Of a DNA stretch of 64,000 bases, positions 7,731 through 17,505 are shown piece after piece. Source of the stretch: an uncultured Pelagibacteraceae bacterium (GTDB lineage Bacteria; Pseudomonadota; Alphaproteobacteria; Pelagibacterales; Pelagibacteraceae); NCBI GenBank assembly GCA_902589315.1, contig CACISK010000001.1, positions 1-64,000 of the forward strand. The letters are read 5' to 3'. A program made the translations under genes and the position numbers. The notes under the pieces were generated by a model. The model saw only the letters and a program-made list of their open reading frames with translations, was not told the origin of the DNA and did no database searches. Position 1 is the first letter of the stretch. Every line of letters starts with the position of its first letter.

Positions 7731-8394
7731 GAACACACTTCTTAAATTAAAAAAAATAAATCTCAAATACCAAACTGGGAAGGATAATATCAATGTTTTA
7801 AAAAATATTGATTTAACTATAAAAAAAAAAGAAACTGTATCTGTGGTTGGAGAAAGTGGGTCAGGAAAAACAAGCTTGATTATGCTTATTGGTGGACTAG
7901 AACGTCCAACCTCAGGGAAAATTATATTTCAAGACAGGGAAATAACAAATCTTAATGAAGACGAAGTATCTGAAATTAGAAAGCAAAATATAGGAATTAT
8001 ATTTCAATCTTTCTATTTAATTCCAAATTATTCAGCTGTTGAAAATGTAGCTTTAACACTTGAACTTAATGAGTTTAAAAATCCAGAGAAAGAAGCAAAA
8101 AGTTTATTAGACCGATTTGGTCTAAAACATAGATTCAATAATCTTCCAAGTCAATTATCTGGCGGAGAGCAACAACGTGTGGCGATTGCAAGAGCTATTG
8201 CAATGAAACCAGATTTGATTTTAGCTGATGAACCAACTGGTAATCTAGATACCGAAAACTCAATAATGATCTCTGAAATTTTATTTAAATACGTCAAAGA
8301 AGAAAGGTCTTCTTTAATAATGGTCACACATGATCCAAAATTAGCAGACAAAGCAAAACGAAAAATTAAAATCAAAGATGGAAAAATTAAATAG
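7729..8394 (+). CDS. ABC transporter ATPase, YbbA/LolD-like
   Basis: 221 residues from ATG 7729. ABC ATPase motifs are complete: Walker A GESGSGKT at 41-48, Q-loop IIFQSFYLIP, signature LSGGEQQRVAIARA, Walker B DLILADEPTGNLD, and the switch His in MVTHD. It belongs to the MacB/LolD/FtsE-like class that pairs with FtsX-type permeases rather than importers. An in-frame ATG at 7681 would run 48 bases into tesA; 7729 is preferred because it aligns with family N-termini. The partner permease overlaps its 3' end by 17 bases. The substrate is probably lipidic, from the tesA context. Confidence 0.9.
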   Translation: MNTLLKLKKINLKYQTGKDNINVLKNIDLTIKKKETVSVVGESGSGKTSLIMLIGGLERPTSGKIIFQDREITNLNEDEVSEIRKQNIGIIFQSFYLIPNYSAVENVALTLELNEFKNPEKEAKSLLDRFGLKHRFNNLPSQLSGGEQQRVAIARAIAMKPDLILADEPTGNLDTENSIMISEILFKYVKEERSSLIMVTHDPKLADKAKRKIKIKDGKIK

Positions 8395-10915
8395 TTCTTC
8401 GGAGTTAAGTTTAATATTCAAATATGCTTTAAAGGATTTAAGCAGAAATTATAAAAAAATTTCAAGCATTATTGTAACGCTGTTTATTAGTCTTTTTATT
8501 TTAAGTGCCATCTTTACAATCGAAGATAGTTTAAAAAAAGAGCTTAATGATAATGCAAAAGTTCTTTTGGGTGGAGATCTCGAAATCGATTATAACCGTA
8601 ATCAGGGGGATCTTAATTTAGTCAATAAAGTAAAGGAATTTTCAACTGTCTCACAAATGATAGAATTCAGTACAATGCTTTCTACGACAGGCAGAGAAAA
8701 AAATAAATCATTATTTACAAGAATTAAAACAGTTGATGAAAAATATCCACTTTACGGTGAAGTTGTTTATGAGCCAGAAGATGCTTATGAAAGAATGCAA
8801 AAGGAACCAAAGACAATTTTGATTAATGAAAGTTTATTAAAAACTTTAAAGATAAAAATAAATGACAAAGTTAAGGTTCAAGATCAAAGTTTCATAGTTG
8901 TTGGAATTATAAAATCTGTACCTGATGTCAGTGGGTTTGTAGCTTTTGGAGATTGGGCATTAGCAGGAAAACAAACTTTGGAGATACTAAAACTAAATGG
9001 AATAGGTAGTTTTTTAAATTATGAATATAAAGTAAAATTTAAACCAAGTGATGATCCAGAAAAAATAGAAAGTAAGATCAAAGATATGTTTAAAGATGAC
9101 CAAAAAGTAAAACTTAGATTTCCAGAAAATTCAGCAAGTGGCTTAAAAAGGATAATTAATAATTTTTCCCAATTTCTCTCTTTAGTTTCAATTAGTGCAA
9201 TGTTAATTGCTGGAATAGGTATCGCTAATACATTGTTGTCATTTATAAACCAGAACAATATGTCTATAGCTGTAAGAAAAGCTGTAGGATTTTATTCAGG
9301 GAATATAAAAACACTTTATTATCTTCAATTATTAATATTATTATTTATTATTACTGTAATTTCTTATGGCTCAAGTTTTTTAATTGTACCAATTGCAGAT
9401 AAATATTTATCTGATGGGTTGGGGTTAAATGTTTATCCAAAATTCTCTTTAATTAATTTTATAAAAATATTTATTGTAGGTTTGTTAGTTCTTATAATTT
9501 TTTCAATACCGACAATAAGTTCAATTGATCAAGTTAAAGCATCAAACCTATTTAGAAATGTATTCCAAAACCTACAATTTTATTACTCAAAAAAGTCAGT
9601 TATTTTAAGTTTTATCTTGTTATCATTTTTAGTTTTATTGTTTACACTAGGATCTGAAAGGCCTTCTTATAGCTTGGGTTATTTTCTGGCTTTTTTTGTA
9701 TGTCTAATTGTATTTTTTTTACTTTCGAAAATTATAATTTATTTACTGAAAAAGTTTAATTTTAATTCAAGTATCTCTTTAAAAGTATCGATAAAAAATA
9801 TAACTCAAACAAAAAGTATCACTCCTATAACGATTATGTCTTTAGGCTTAGGTGTAACTTTATTATTAACTTTAGCTTTAGTTGGAACAAATTTTAAAAG
9901 AGAAATTGCAAGATCTATTCCAGATATTGCACCTGATTATTTTTTTGTTGGAATTCAAAAAGGTGAAAAGAAAAAATTTGAACAAGGTGTTTACAAAATG
10001 AATCCTGATGCGAACATTGAAATAGTGCCTATGGTTTCTTCCGGAATAGTAAAAATTAATGGTGTGAATCCAAATAGCTATATTAAGCCAGATAATGATA
10101 GTTATTGGGTAATTGGAAGTGAAAGAAGATCTTCTTGGGTTGAAAATATACCTAAAGATAACCCAATTTTAAAAGGGGAATGGTGGGATTTATCTAAACC
10201 TAACCAACTTCAGATATCACTTGATGCAAAAGTGGCTAAAGATTTTAACATCGAGTTGGGAGATATTTTTACTTTAAACATTTATGGTCGAGAAATTGAT
10301 GGAGAAATAGTTAATTTTAGAGAAGTTGATTATCGTGATCTAAATATTAATTTTGCCATGTTATTTAATCCACAATTTGCAAAAAAAATTCCTCATGAAT
10401 ATTTAGCAACTGCCAAATTTAAAAAACCAGATAATTTTGATGAAACCAAAATGTTAGAAGTATTACCGAGTTTGTCTATGATAAAAATTGCTGATTACTT
10501 AAACAAAGTAACATCAGTTTTAAATAAAGTCTTCATAGCTGTAACCCTAATTTCTGGTGTAACAATTGTCGTTGGATTGATTGTTATCTCAAGTGCTATA
10601 ATGGTCCAAGGAAAAGTAAAGGAGTACCAAAATCTTGTATTTAAAATTTTAGGTTTTTCAAAAAAAGAAATTATATTTTCGTCTTTGATAGAATTTGTAA
10701 TTATTTTTATGTCGGTAATATTAATTGCAATTTTTTTTGCAGCAATTGGATCAAAATTTATTATGGAGAATATTTTTGAGTTAGTTTGGCAATTTGATTT
10801 TAAAGTTTTAATTTACCTTGTTGCCTCTATAGGAACTGTGACCTTGATTTTAATTATGCTAACTAATCTTAAGTACTTAAGTCCTAAAGTTTATCCTTTA
10901 ATTAGAAATCAGTAA
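8378..10915 (+). CDS. FtsX-type ABC transporter permease, YbbP-like
   Basis: 845 residues. One N-terminal membrane helix (residues ~25-47) and a periplasmic domain (~50-260) containing typical MacB-PCD segments (LGGDLEIDYN, VPDVSG). Helix clusters follow around 270-370 and 400-480, with a second periplasmic domain (~500-700) and C-terminal helices, i.e. the duplicated FtsX-domain layout of YbbP. It starts inside the ATPase gene, which implies translational coupling. The pair resembles mechanotransmission or extrusion systems that move lipids or hydrophobic molecules. No experimental function can be inferred beyond that. Confidence 0.85.
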   Translation: MEKLNSSSELSLIFKYALKDLSRNYKKISSIIVTLFISLFILSAIFTIEDSLKKELNDNAKVLLGGDLEIDYNRNQGDLNLVNKVKEFSTVSQMIEFSTMLSTTGREKNKSLFTRIKTVDEKYPLYGEVVYEPEDAYERMQKEPKTILINESLLKTLKIKINDKVKVQDQSFIVVGIIKSVPDVSGFVAFGDWALAGKQTLEILKLNGIGSFLNYEYKVKFKPSDDPEKIESKIKDMFKDDQKVKLRFPENSASGLKRIINNFSQFLSLVSISAMLIAGIGIANTLLSFINQNNMSIAVRKAVGFYSGNIKTLYYLQLLILLFIITVISYGSSFLIVPIADKYLSDGLGLNVYPKFSLINFIKIFIVGLLVLIIFSIPTISSIDQVKASNLFRNVFQNLQFYYSKKSVILSFILLSFLVLLFTLGSERPSYSLGYFLAFFVCLIVFFLLSKIIIYLLKKFNFNSSISLKVSIKNITQTKSITPITIMSLGLGVTLLLTLALVGTNFKREIARSIPDIAPDYFFVGIQKGEKKKFEQGVYKMNPDANIEIVPMVSSGIVKINGVNPNSYIKPDNDSYWVIGSERRSSWVENIPKDNPILKGEWWDLSKPNQLQISLDAKVAKDFNIELGDIFTLNIYGREIDGEIVNFREVDYRDLNINFAMLFNPQFAKKIPHEYLATAKFKKPDNFDETKMLEVLPSLSMIKIADYLNKVTSVLNKVFIAVTLISGVTIVVGLIVISSAIMVQGKVKEYQNLVFKILGFSKKEIIFSSLIEFVIIFMSVILIAIFFAAIGSKFIMENIFELVWQFDFKVLIYLVASIGTVTLILIMLTNLKYLSPKVYPLIRNQ

Positions 10916-10921
10916 TAAATT

Positions 10922-11767
10922 TTATTTATTTGCTCTCTTAAAACACTCAATTGTATTTTTAAGTAAACATGCAATAGTCATAGGTCCGACTCCACCTGGA
11001 ACTGGAGTTAAAGCTTTTGCAACTTTTGATACTTCATCAAATGCCACATCTCCAACTAGGCCGTTTTCAGTTTTATTAATACCAACGTCAATCACAATTG
11101 CATCTTTTTTTACCCAATCACCTTTTACAAGCTCAGGGATCCCAACAGCAGCGACTATAATGTCTCCTTTTAAACATTCACCTTTAAGATCATTTGTTTT
11201 TGAATGAGTAATTGTAACTGTACAATTTTCTTTCAACAACAACTGTGTCATTGGCTTACCATTTAAATTTGATCTTCCAACAATTACAGCCTTTTTTCCA
11301 TTAAGGCTTGGTTCAATTTTTTTTATTAACAAATAACAACCTAAAGGAGTGCACGGAATAGAACTTTCATAACCTGACGACAGATTTCCAACATTCATGG
11401 GATGAAATCCATCAACATCCTTCTCTGGCATAATTGCCTCTATAACTTTTTGTTTATCAATATGTTTAGGAAGTGGGAGCTGAACTAAAATTCCTGAAAC
11501 GGAATCATCATTATTAAGTTCATCGATTTTTTTTAAAACTTCACTTTCTTCAACAGTGTCAGGGTATCTAATCACCTCTGATTTAAGGCCCACTTCATTG
11601 GCAGATTTCTCTTTATTTCTAACATAAATTTGACTAGGTGCTAAATCACCAATCAATATGACTGTTAAACCTGGTACTTTATTATGCTTATCTTTTAAAG
11701 ATAAGACTTCTTTCTTGAGCTCTTCTCTTAAATCGGCAGCAGCTTTTTTTCCGTCAATTAAAATCAT
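10922..11767 (-). CDS. folD: Methylenetetrahydrofolate dehydrogenase/cyclohydrolase
   Basis: 281 residues, the normal length. It interconverts 5,10-methylene-, methenyl- and 10-formyl-tetrahydrofolate using NADP. Visible motifs: YVRNK with Tyr48 and catalytic Lys52, GILVQLPLP, DVDGFHP, the Rossmann GRSNLNGKP, and TPVPGGVGPMT near the C-terminus. It supplies one-carbon units for purine, thymidylate and formyl-Met synthesis. Three bases separate it from yggT upstream, so it likely belongs to the hemC-hemD-mscS-yggT-folD run on this strand. Confidence 0.95.
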   Translation of the reverse strand: MILIDGKKAAADLREELKKEVLSLKDKHNKVPGLTVILIGDLAPSQIYVRNKEKSANEVGLKSEVIRYPDTVEESEVLKKIDELNNDDSVSGILVQLPLPKHIDKQKVIEAIMPEKDVDGFHPMNVGNLSSGYESSIPCTPLGCYLLIKKIEPSLNGKKAVIVGRSNLNGKPMTQLLLKENCTVTITHSKTNDLKGECLKGDIIVAAVGIPELVKGDWVKKDAIVIDVGINKTENGLVGDVAFDEVSKVAKALTPVPGGVGPMTIACLLKNTIECFKRANK

Positions 11768-11770
11768 TTT

Positions 11771-12061
11771 TTAAAATATTAGTGGTGCAATGTAGAGTTT
11801 CATACACATTTCTATGAACCATATCAACAAAAGAAGTACGATAGGAGAAATATCAAAAGCACCAAGGTTAGGTAAAAATCTTCTAATTCTCATTAAAATC
11901 GGTTCTGTCATTTTATAAGTAAAATCTAATATTAAATATACAAACCGATTGCTTGTATTTAGTACATTAAAAGCGACCAACCAACTTATAACGACATTGG
12001 CAATTACGACATATGAATAAAGTTTTAAAATTTGAAGAGCTAAATAAAATATAGCAATCAT
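11771..12061 (-). CDS. YggT-family membrane protein
   Basis: 96 residues with two hydrophobic segments flanking a basic loop (ILMRIRRFLPNLGAFDISPIV), the hallmark of YggT. In many bacteria the family is implicated in membrane or osmotic processes, and in some lineages in cell-division-associated roles, but its biochemical activity is unclear. The ATG overlaps the stop of the upstream mechanosensitive channel gene by 4 bases, so the two are likely translated together. That is compatible with a shared osmotic-stress role. Confidence 0.85.
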   Translation of the reverse strand: MIAIFYLALQILKLYSYVVIANVVISWLVAFNVLNTSNRFVYLILDFTYKMTEPILMRIRRFLPNLGAFDISPIVLLLLIWFIEMCMKLYIAPLIF

Positions 12062-13143
12062 TTTTTTTCAACATAAATAGACTGACTTGGAAATGCAAAA
12101 GCAGCTCCCTTACCTTCAACAATTTTTTTTATTTCAAGTGCCAAATTTTCTTTTACTTGTAAATAATTAGTCCAACTATTTGTTTTTGTAAAACATCTAA
12201 CATACATATCAATCGAGCTATCTGAAAACTTATCTATTCTTACAGCGACTCCTACAGATTGGTCATAATCGTCACCTTTATTTATGTGATCTTCAATTTC
12301 GTCTCTTATTGTTTTTAATTGATCAATAGTGGTGTCGTATTGAAGAGTTATTATCCAACTAATAGCCCAATTAGTCTTTCTTGTGTTATTAATCACTGCA
12401 TTTTCTGCAAATTGAAAATTAGGAATAATAGCCAGTGATTTGTCAAATTTTCTTATAACAGTTGATCTGAATCCAATGTTCTCAACAACCCCTTCGATAA
12501 CTCCCTCAACTTTAATCCAATCACCAATTCTAAATCTTTTTTCAACTAAAACTAAAATTCCGGAGATTAAATTTTTAAATAAATCCTGAGCACCTAATGC
12601 TACTGCTACTCCAAATAAACCTAATCCTGCAATTATTGGTCCAATTTTAATTCCCCATAACTCAAGAACAGCAGCTGCACCTAAAATAAAAATTAAAATT
12701 TTAAGAGACTTTATAATCCAGCCTATTAATTCTTTTGTCAGGACTTTATCTAATCCACTTAAAATATATGATATAGGCTCAATTATCTGATGTATTATCC
12801 AAAATATTAAAATTGTTATTAAAGTTCTGTTAACGTTATCAATGAAACCCCTAGTCTCATTATCAAATGACATATAGTAACTGGCAAAAAAGACACCAAG
12901 AACAATTGGAAGAAACCTAGCAGGACCTTCCATAGATTTTACAAAAGTATCATCTAATTTATTAGTTGTTCTTTTTGAAATTAATTCCAATTTTTTTATT
13001 ACAAGTTTGCTAATTAGACCTCTAAATATTAAAAATAATACAAATATTCCAAGACCTACTATTATCTGAAAGAAATCTACACCAAGAATTCCCTGCTTCC
13101 ATACAGATAAAAATAATTCATTTAGTTTATTTAAAACGTCCAT
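12058..13143 (-). CDS. MscS-family small-conductance mechanosensitive channel
   Basis: 361 residues. Several transmembrane helices in the first ~170 residues lead into the pore-lining TM3 region and MscS beta domain: a Gly/Ala-rich helix (GLGLFGVAVALGAQDLFKN, about residues 175-193), then ISGILVLVEKRFRIGDWIK and VENIGFRSTVIR, IPN, and a mixed C-terminal domain. Such channels release solutes on hypo-osmotic shock. It is longer than E. coli MscS by about 75 residues at the N-terminus, meaning extra membrane helices. A two-base gap separates it from hemD. Confidence 0.9.
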   Translation of the reverse strand: MDVLNKLNELFLSVWKQGILGVDFFQIIVGLGIFVLFLIFRGLISKLVIKKLELISKRTTNKLDDTFVKSMEGPARFLPIVLGVFFASYYMSFDNETRGFIDNVNRTLITILIFWIIHQIIEPISYILSGLDKVLTKELIGWIIKSLKILIFILGAAAVLELWGIKIGPIIAGLGLFGVAVALGAQDLFKNLISGILVLVEKRFRIGDWIKVEGVIEGVVENIGFRSTVIRKFDKSLAIIPNFQFAENAVINNTRKTNWAISWIITLQYDTTIDQLKTIRDEIEDHINKGDDYDQSVGVAVRIDKFSDSSIDMYVRCFTKTNSWTNYLQVKENLALEIKKIVEGKGAAFAFPSQSIYVEKK

Positions 13144-13145
13144 TT

Positions 13146-13844
13146 TTAAATTTTATATAGCAAAAACTCCTCTTCACCAGGGTTAAAAAGAAAAATTTTT
13201 TTCCATTTTATGTCATTCAATGCTGATGATGCTTTTTCGCCCATACACATTAGGTTAGTTTCCATCCAAATATTATCTAAATTATATTTTTTTATTAACT
13301 TAAAAAATGTCTTCGCACTATTTTCAGAATATATGTAAACAATTTTTGGCACAGAAGATTTGATATCTCTTAAAAAGTCATCACTTAAATTTTCATTAGG
13401 TATTGCTGTATAATTTATAATTCTCTTGATGACATAGTTTTCTGAAATTAAGTCTTGATCAAGATTATAAGAAACAATTTCCCCACAAATATAGGCCATT
13501 GGTCCAATCTTTGGGTCAAAGTTTTGTAAAATTAATTCTTTAAGATTATTTACGTTACCTTCTGCGCAGAAAATATTTTGAAAGCCTACTTCTTTTGCCC
13601 TTCTTTCTGTTGCAATACCAACACAAAAACAAATTATTTTTTTATCTATTTTTGAAATATTTAAATTTTTTAAAGAATTGGCGCTTGTAAAAATCACTCC
13701 TTTGAATTGGTTAAAGTCTATTTCTTGTGTCTCTATTTTTTTTATTTGTAATAAGGGTAGATGAGAAACTTTATGTTTCATAGAAGTAAATTTTAAAATT
13801 AATTCTTTGCTATCATCTAATGGTCTGGTTAATAAAATATGCAT
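13146..13844 (-). CDS. hemD: Uroporphyrinogen-III synthase
   Basis: 232 residues. The family is weakly conserved, but LLTRPLDDSKEL at the start, GVIFTSANSLK near residue 50, FCVGIATERRAKEVGF, and VYIYSENSAKTFF in the second domain are typical of HemD. It closes hydroxymethylbilane with inversion of ring D. The position directly after hemC, with a one-base gap, makes the call secure. In many alphaproteobacteria a mic60 (mitofilin-like) gene follows hemD; here an mscS gene follows instead. Confidence 0.9.
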   Translation of the reverse strand: MHILLTRPLDDSKELILKFTSMKHKVSHLPLLQIKKIETQEIDFNQFKGVIFTSANSLKNLNISKIDKKIICFCVGIATERRAKEVGFQNIFCAEGNVNNLKELILQNFDPKIGPMAYICGEIVSYNLDQDLISENYVIKRIINYTAIPNENLSDDFLRDIKSSVPKIVYIYSENSAKTFFKLIKKYNLDNIWMETNLMCMGEKASSALNDIKWKKIFLFNPGEEEFLLYKI

Positions 13845-13845
13845 T

Positions 13846-14757
13846 TTAATTTTTATAAGAGCCTTTTGATTTTAATTTAAGCTCTTCTCCCACCATTCTA
13901 CTAGTAGATTCTATTTTATCTTTTTGAAAACTTTTTTTTATGAAGTATCTATTTTTTCCATCGACAGAAAACAATTCGGTCAATAGATCTACTTTTTTGC
14001 CATTTGATTTTGCAAATACACCTACTGCGGTATCACAATCTCCTTCAAGAACTTTTAAGACCTCTCTTTCTGCTTTTGCAACAATTCTTGTTTCTTCATC
14101 ATTAATGTTTTCAAGTAATTTTTTAATTTCATTATCATCTTCTCTGCATTGAATTGCTATAATTCCTTGGCCTGCACAAGGTATAAGTTCATCAACACTG
14201 AATTCCTGTGAAATTTTATCTTGTAAATTTAAAGCATCTACTCCCGCCTTTGAGAGAATTATTGCATCATATTCGCCTTTTTCTAACTTTTGAACTCTAG
14301 TATCAACGTTTCCTCTAATAAGTTTATATTTTAAGTTGGGTCTTTTTTTCTTAAGTTGATATTCTCGTCTATATGATGATGTGCCAATAATTGAGTTTGG
14401 CTCTAAATCTTCAAATTTTATATTATTTTTACTTATTAAAATTTCATTAGGAGAATTTCTTTTTAAAAAATTATTAGTTATAAGATTTTCGGTTTCTTCA
14501 GTAGGCATATCTTTGAAAGCATGTACTGCAATATCTATGTTTTTATTTAATAAATCTTTTTCAATTTGTTTTGAAAATAATCCTTTGCCTCCTATTTCAG
14601 ATAATCTCTCGTCTTGCTTTTGGTCTCCTGCTGTTACTATTTTCCTTAATTCAATCTCTTTAGAATAATATTTTTTTAATTCTTTTTTCACATTTTCTGC
14701 GTAAATCATTGCTAACTTACTTCCGCGTGTCCCAATTACAAGATTAGCTCTTTTCAT
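13846..14757 (-). CDS. hemC: Porphobilinogen deaminase (hydroxymethylbilane synthase)
   Basis: 303 residues. It polymerises four porphobilinogens into hydroxymethylbilane. The start IGTRGSKLAM is diagnostic. Further motifs are GGKGLFSKQIE, DIAVHAFKDMPTE, GTSSYRREYQLK, RGNVDTRVQKL and the dipyrromethane cofactor Cys241 in LEGDCDTAVG. That last motif differs slightly from the common GC-Q-P form but keeps the Cys. First gene of a minus-strand run with hemD. It is divergent from tsaD with a 58-base gap that must carry both promoters. Confidence 0.95.
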   Translation of the reverse strand: MKRANLVIGTRGSKLAMIYAENVKKELKKYYSKEIELRKIVTAGDQKQDERLSEIGGKGLFSKQIEKDLLNKNIDIAVHAFKDMPTEETENLITNNFLKRNSPNEILISKNNIKFEDLEPNSIIGTSSYRREYQLKKKRPNLKYKLIRGNVDTRVQKLEKGEYDAIILSKAGVDALNLQDKISQEFSVDELIPCAGQGIIAIQCREDDNEIKKLLENINDEETRIVAKAEREVLKVLEGDCDTAVGVFAKSNGKKVDLLTELFSVDGKNRYFIKKSFQKDKIESTSRMVGEELKLKSKGSYKN

Positions 14758-14815
14758 AAAAGTTATTTTTATTACATTCTTATAGATTAATTGTATTAAT
14801 TATAAAAAATAATTT

Positions 14816-15886
14816 ATGACTGAAAAACCAATAATATTAGGTATTGAGACCAGTTGTGATGAAACTGCGGTTTCATTGATCCAGGATACTGGAAATGATG
14901 TGCCAAAGATTTTATCAAATGTTGTTTCTAGTCAATTTGATGTTCATAAAGAGTTTGGAGGTGTTGTACCAGAGCTTGCAGCGAGATCTCACGTAGAAAA
15001 AATTAATTTGATTGCAGACAAAGCAATTAAGGAAAGTGGAGTTAGTTTAGATAAAATCTCTGCAGTTGCTGCAACCGTTGGGCCTGGACTTATAGTCTGT
15101 TTAAGTGTTGGGTTAAATTTTGCAAAATCGCTTGCATCATCTTTGAACATTCCATTTATTGGTGTTAATCATCTAGAGGGTCATGCTTTAAGTCCAAAGC
15201 TTCACACTAATATTAGTTATCCTTATTTACTTCTACTGATTTCAGGTGGACATAGTCAATTTTTAAGTGTGAATGGATTAGGTAGTTATAAAAGATTAGG
15301 AACTACAATTGATGATGCTCTAGGAGAAGCATTCGATAAAACTGCAAAACTTTTAGGGATAGAATTTCCAGGTGGTCCTAAATTAGAAAAATTTGCGGAA
15401 AAAGGTGATCCAAATAAATTTAAATTACCTAAACCAATAATAAATAAAGGTGGATGCAATTTATCTTTTGCTGGGCTTAAAACTGCGATACTAAGAATAA
15501 CGAAAAATATAAATTCAGAACAAGAAAAATATGATTTAGCAGCCTCTTTTCAAAAAACTATTGAAGAAATATTATATATTAAATCTAAAATTGCATTTAA
15601 AGAGTTTTTAAAAAACTCTATTAGTAAAAAATCTTTTGTTATTGCAGGGGGTGTCGCAGCAAACAAGGGAATAAGAAAAAAACTGATTCAATTGAGTAAT
15701 GAGAACGATTTTGAAGCAATTTTTCCAGATATTAATTTATGTGGAGATAATGCAGCTATGATTGGGTTGGTTGGAATAGAAAAATATAAATTAAAAAAAT
15801 TTGATAATATGGATATAGAAGCAAGTCCAAGATTAGCTTTGGATAAAAATGCGAGTTTTTTAAAAGGTTCTGGCGTTAAGATTTAA
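14816..15886 (+). CDS. tsaD: tRNA N6-adenosine threonylcarbamoyltransferase
   Basis: 356 residues, Kae1/TsaD family. It transfers the threonylcarbamoyl group to A37 of ANN-decoding tRNAs. Visible motifs: LGIETSCDETAVSL at the start, the metal-binding HLEGH with His119 and His123, LLISGGHSQ, DDALGEAFDKTAKLL, the FAGLKTA segment, and VAGGVAANKGIR-like IAGGVAANKG followed by LCGDNAAMIG. Full length and normal. It converges on the GT-C gene with a 12-base gap. Confidence 0.96.
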   Translation: MTEKPIILGIETSCDETAVSLIQDTGNDVPKILSNVVSSQFDVHKEFGGVVPELAARSHVEKINLIADKAIKESGVSLDKISAVAATVGPGLIVCLSVGLNFAKSLASSLNIPFIGVNHLEGHALSPKLHTNISYPYLLLLISGGHSQFLSVNGLGSYKRLGTTIDDALGEAFDKTAKLLGIEFPGGPKLEKFAEKGDPNKFKLPKPIINKGGCNLSFAGLKTAILRITKNINSEQEKYDLAASFQKTIEEILYIKSKIAFKEFLKNSISKKSFVIAGGVAANKGIRKKLIQLSNENDFEAIFPDINLCGDNAAMIGLVGIEKYKLKKFDNMDIEASPRLALDKNASFLKGSGVKI

Positions 15887-15898
15887 CCAAACAATTAA

Positions 15899-17503
15899 TT
15901 AATCGATTTCTTTTATTTTTGTAAATTTAGATAAAATTAAATTTCCTCTTTTTACAAAATAAAAATCTTTTCCCTTATATATATCAAAGCACGTTCTTTT
16001 ATCATTTTTATTGAAACTTGCTTTATTAGTCATAATTAAATAGTGGGCATCTGAGGCATTTGTAACTTTAAATTTTTTATATCTTTGAGACAAGTAATGA
16101 GCTGCAACATTAGGATCACCACCACAAACACCAATATTGAAATTTTTTGGTTTTTTTCCTTCAATTGTATCTGGTAAATCTTTTATTAATTCTTTCCATG
16201 AAGTATTCCAATAGTCATGTTCAAATTTATCAGATGCAGAACTTAACTTAATAAAATTATAATTAATGTAAGAATATTGATATGGAGTTAAAATTATAAA
16301 TCTATACGTTGATATGAAGAATAAACAAATAAATAATGTTAGGAAAATATAGTTTGAAAAGTTTTTTCTAAAATTATTAATTATATAAATTAATGTAAGT
16401 GAACATTGAACACAAAAAAAAGGAATTATGAACAAAAAAAGTCTTATACCATCGTATATTTTGACATTGAATAATATAGTTAAAGAAACAGTGTAAAAAA
16501 TAATAAATAAAATTAAAAATGAGAATTTATTGAATTCCTTTATTTTACTTTTAAAAAATTCTTTTTTAAGAAATATTAAAAATAAAGATATAAAGAATAA
16601 AAACGATTGATAAATTGGAATCTTGAATAATAGAAAACTTAAAAAATAAGTTTTTGGAGTATTTGATGTCTCGAAAAAATCTCCATTAATTAAAACAAGA
16701 TTGGCACCCCCTGGCCAAGATATTGAATTTTTAAGTGTTTGCAGAATAATATTAATGTTTCCGCCATGCATATGTGGCCAAGTAATAAATGAAAGAAATA
16801 AAATACAAATTAATCCTAAAATTATATCAAAACTTTTTGTTTTTAAGAATTCAAAAATATTAATTTGAAATCTTTGTATGTAATAAATAATTCCAAAAAC
16901 TACTATTGGAAAAATAACTGCTAAAAAAGATATTCTTATCCCACAGCCAAAACCAATGAACACTGAAAAGTATATTAAATTTTTAATATCTTTTTTTTTT
17001 GAAATATATTTATAAAAAAAATACAAAAACCAAATTAATGCGAAAAAAATTATTGTATCTTTTGGATTCATTCCCATGTGACCGAAAAAGAAAGGATTGA
17101 GAATAGTTAATAAAGTAGAAAATAATGCCAATAATTCGTTATTTGAAAATACTTTAATAAACTTAAAAAGTCCATAAATTGAAAGTGCAGCAAATGTAAA
17201 ATTCACAAAATGTTTAATATTAAAAAAATTTCTACTTAAGAACTCAGGATAAAATTTATTAATTAGAAAACTAATTGTGCTACTAAACGTATCATATAAG
17301 CCAGGATAAAATTGGTTATTTGCATACTGATAATTTTGATAATCACCAAAAGAGATTAAATACCTTAAACGAAGAACACCATTAATGTGGTGAAATGGTT
17401 CATCCCACGAACCTCCAATGATTAATGAATTCCATAAAGCAAAAAATAACAAAAAAAAAACCAAAAATTTTAATGCTAAAATAATTTTATTTGAGATTTC
17501 CAT
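15899..17503 (-). CDS. GT-C type membrane glycosyltransferase (GT39/PMT-like)
   Basis: 534 residues with about ten to twelve hydrophobic helices. The first periplasmic loop has GGSWDEPFHH, an acidic motif in the place used by GT-C (PMT/ArnT-like) enzymes to bind the polyprenyl-phosphate sugar donor. A second acidic/Pro site, HMGMNPKDT, follows near residue 145. The last ~90 residues form a small soluble tail. Likely transfers a sugar from a lipid carrier on the periplasmic face; donor and acceptor are unknown. It follows the TPR-OGT gene by two bases, so the two are co-transcribed. Confidence 0.7.
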   Translation of the reverse strand: MEISNKIILALKFLVFFLLFFALWNSLIIGGSWDEPFHHINGVLRLRYLISFGDYQNYQYANNQFYPGLYDTFSSTISFLINKFYPEFLSRNFFNIKHFVNFTFAALSIYGLFKFIKVFSNNELLALFSTLLTILNPFFFGHMGMNPKDTIIFFALIWFLYFFYKYISKKKDIKNLIYFSVFIGFGCGIRISFLAVIFPIVVFGIIYYIQRFQINIFEFLKTKSFDIILGLICILFLSFITWPHMHGGNINIILQTLKNSISWPGGANLVLINGDFFETSNTPKTYFLSFLLFKIPIYQSFLFFISLFLIFLKKEFFKSKIKEFNKFSFLILFIIFYTVSLTILFNVKIYDGIRLFLFIIPFFCVQCSLTLIYIINNFRKNFSNYIFLTLFICLFFISTYRFIILTPYQYSYINYNFIKLSSASDKFEHDYWNTSWKELIKDLPDTIEGKKPKNFNIGVCGGDPNVAAHYLSQRYKKFKVTNASDAHYLIMTNKASFNKNDKRTCFDIYKGKDFYFVKRGNLILSKFTKIKEID

Positions 17504-17505
17504 TA

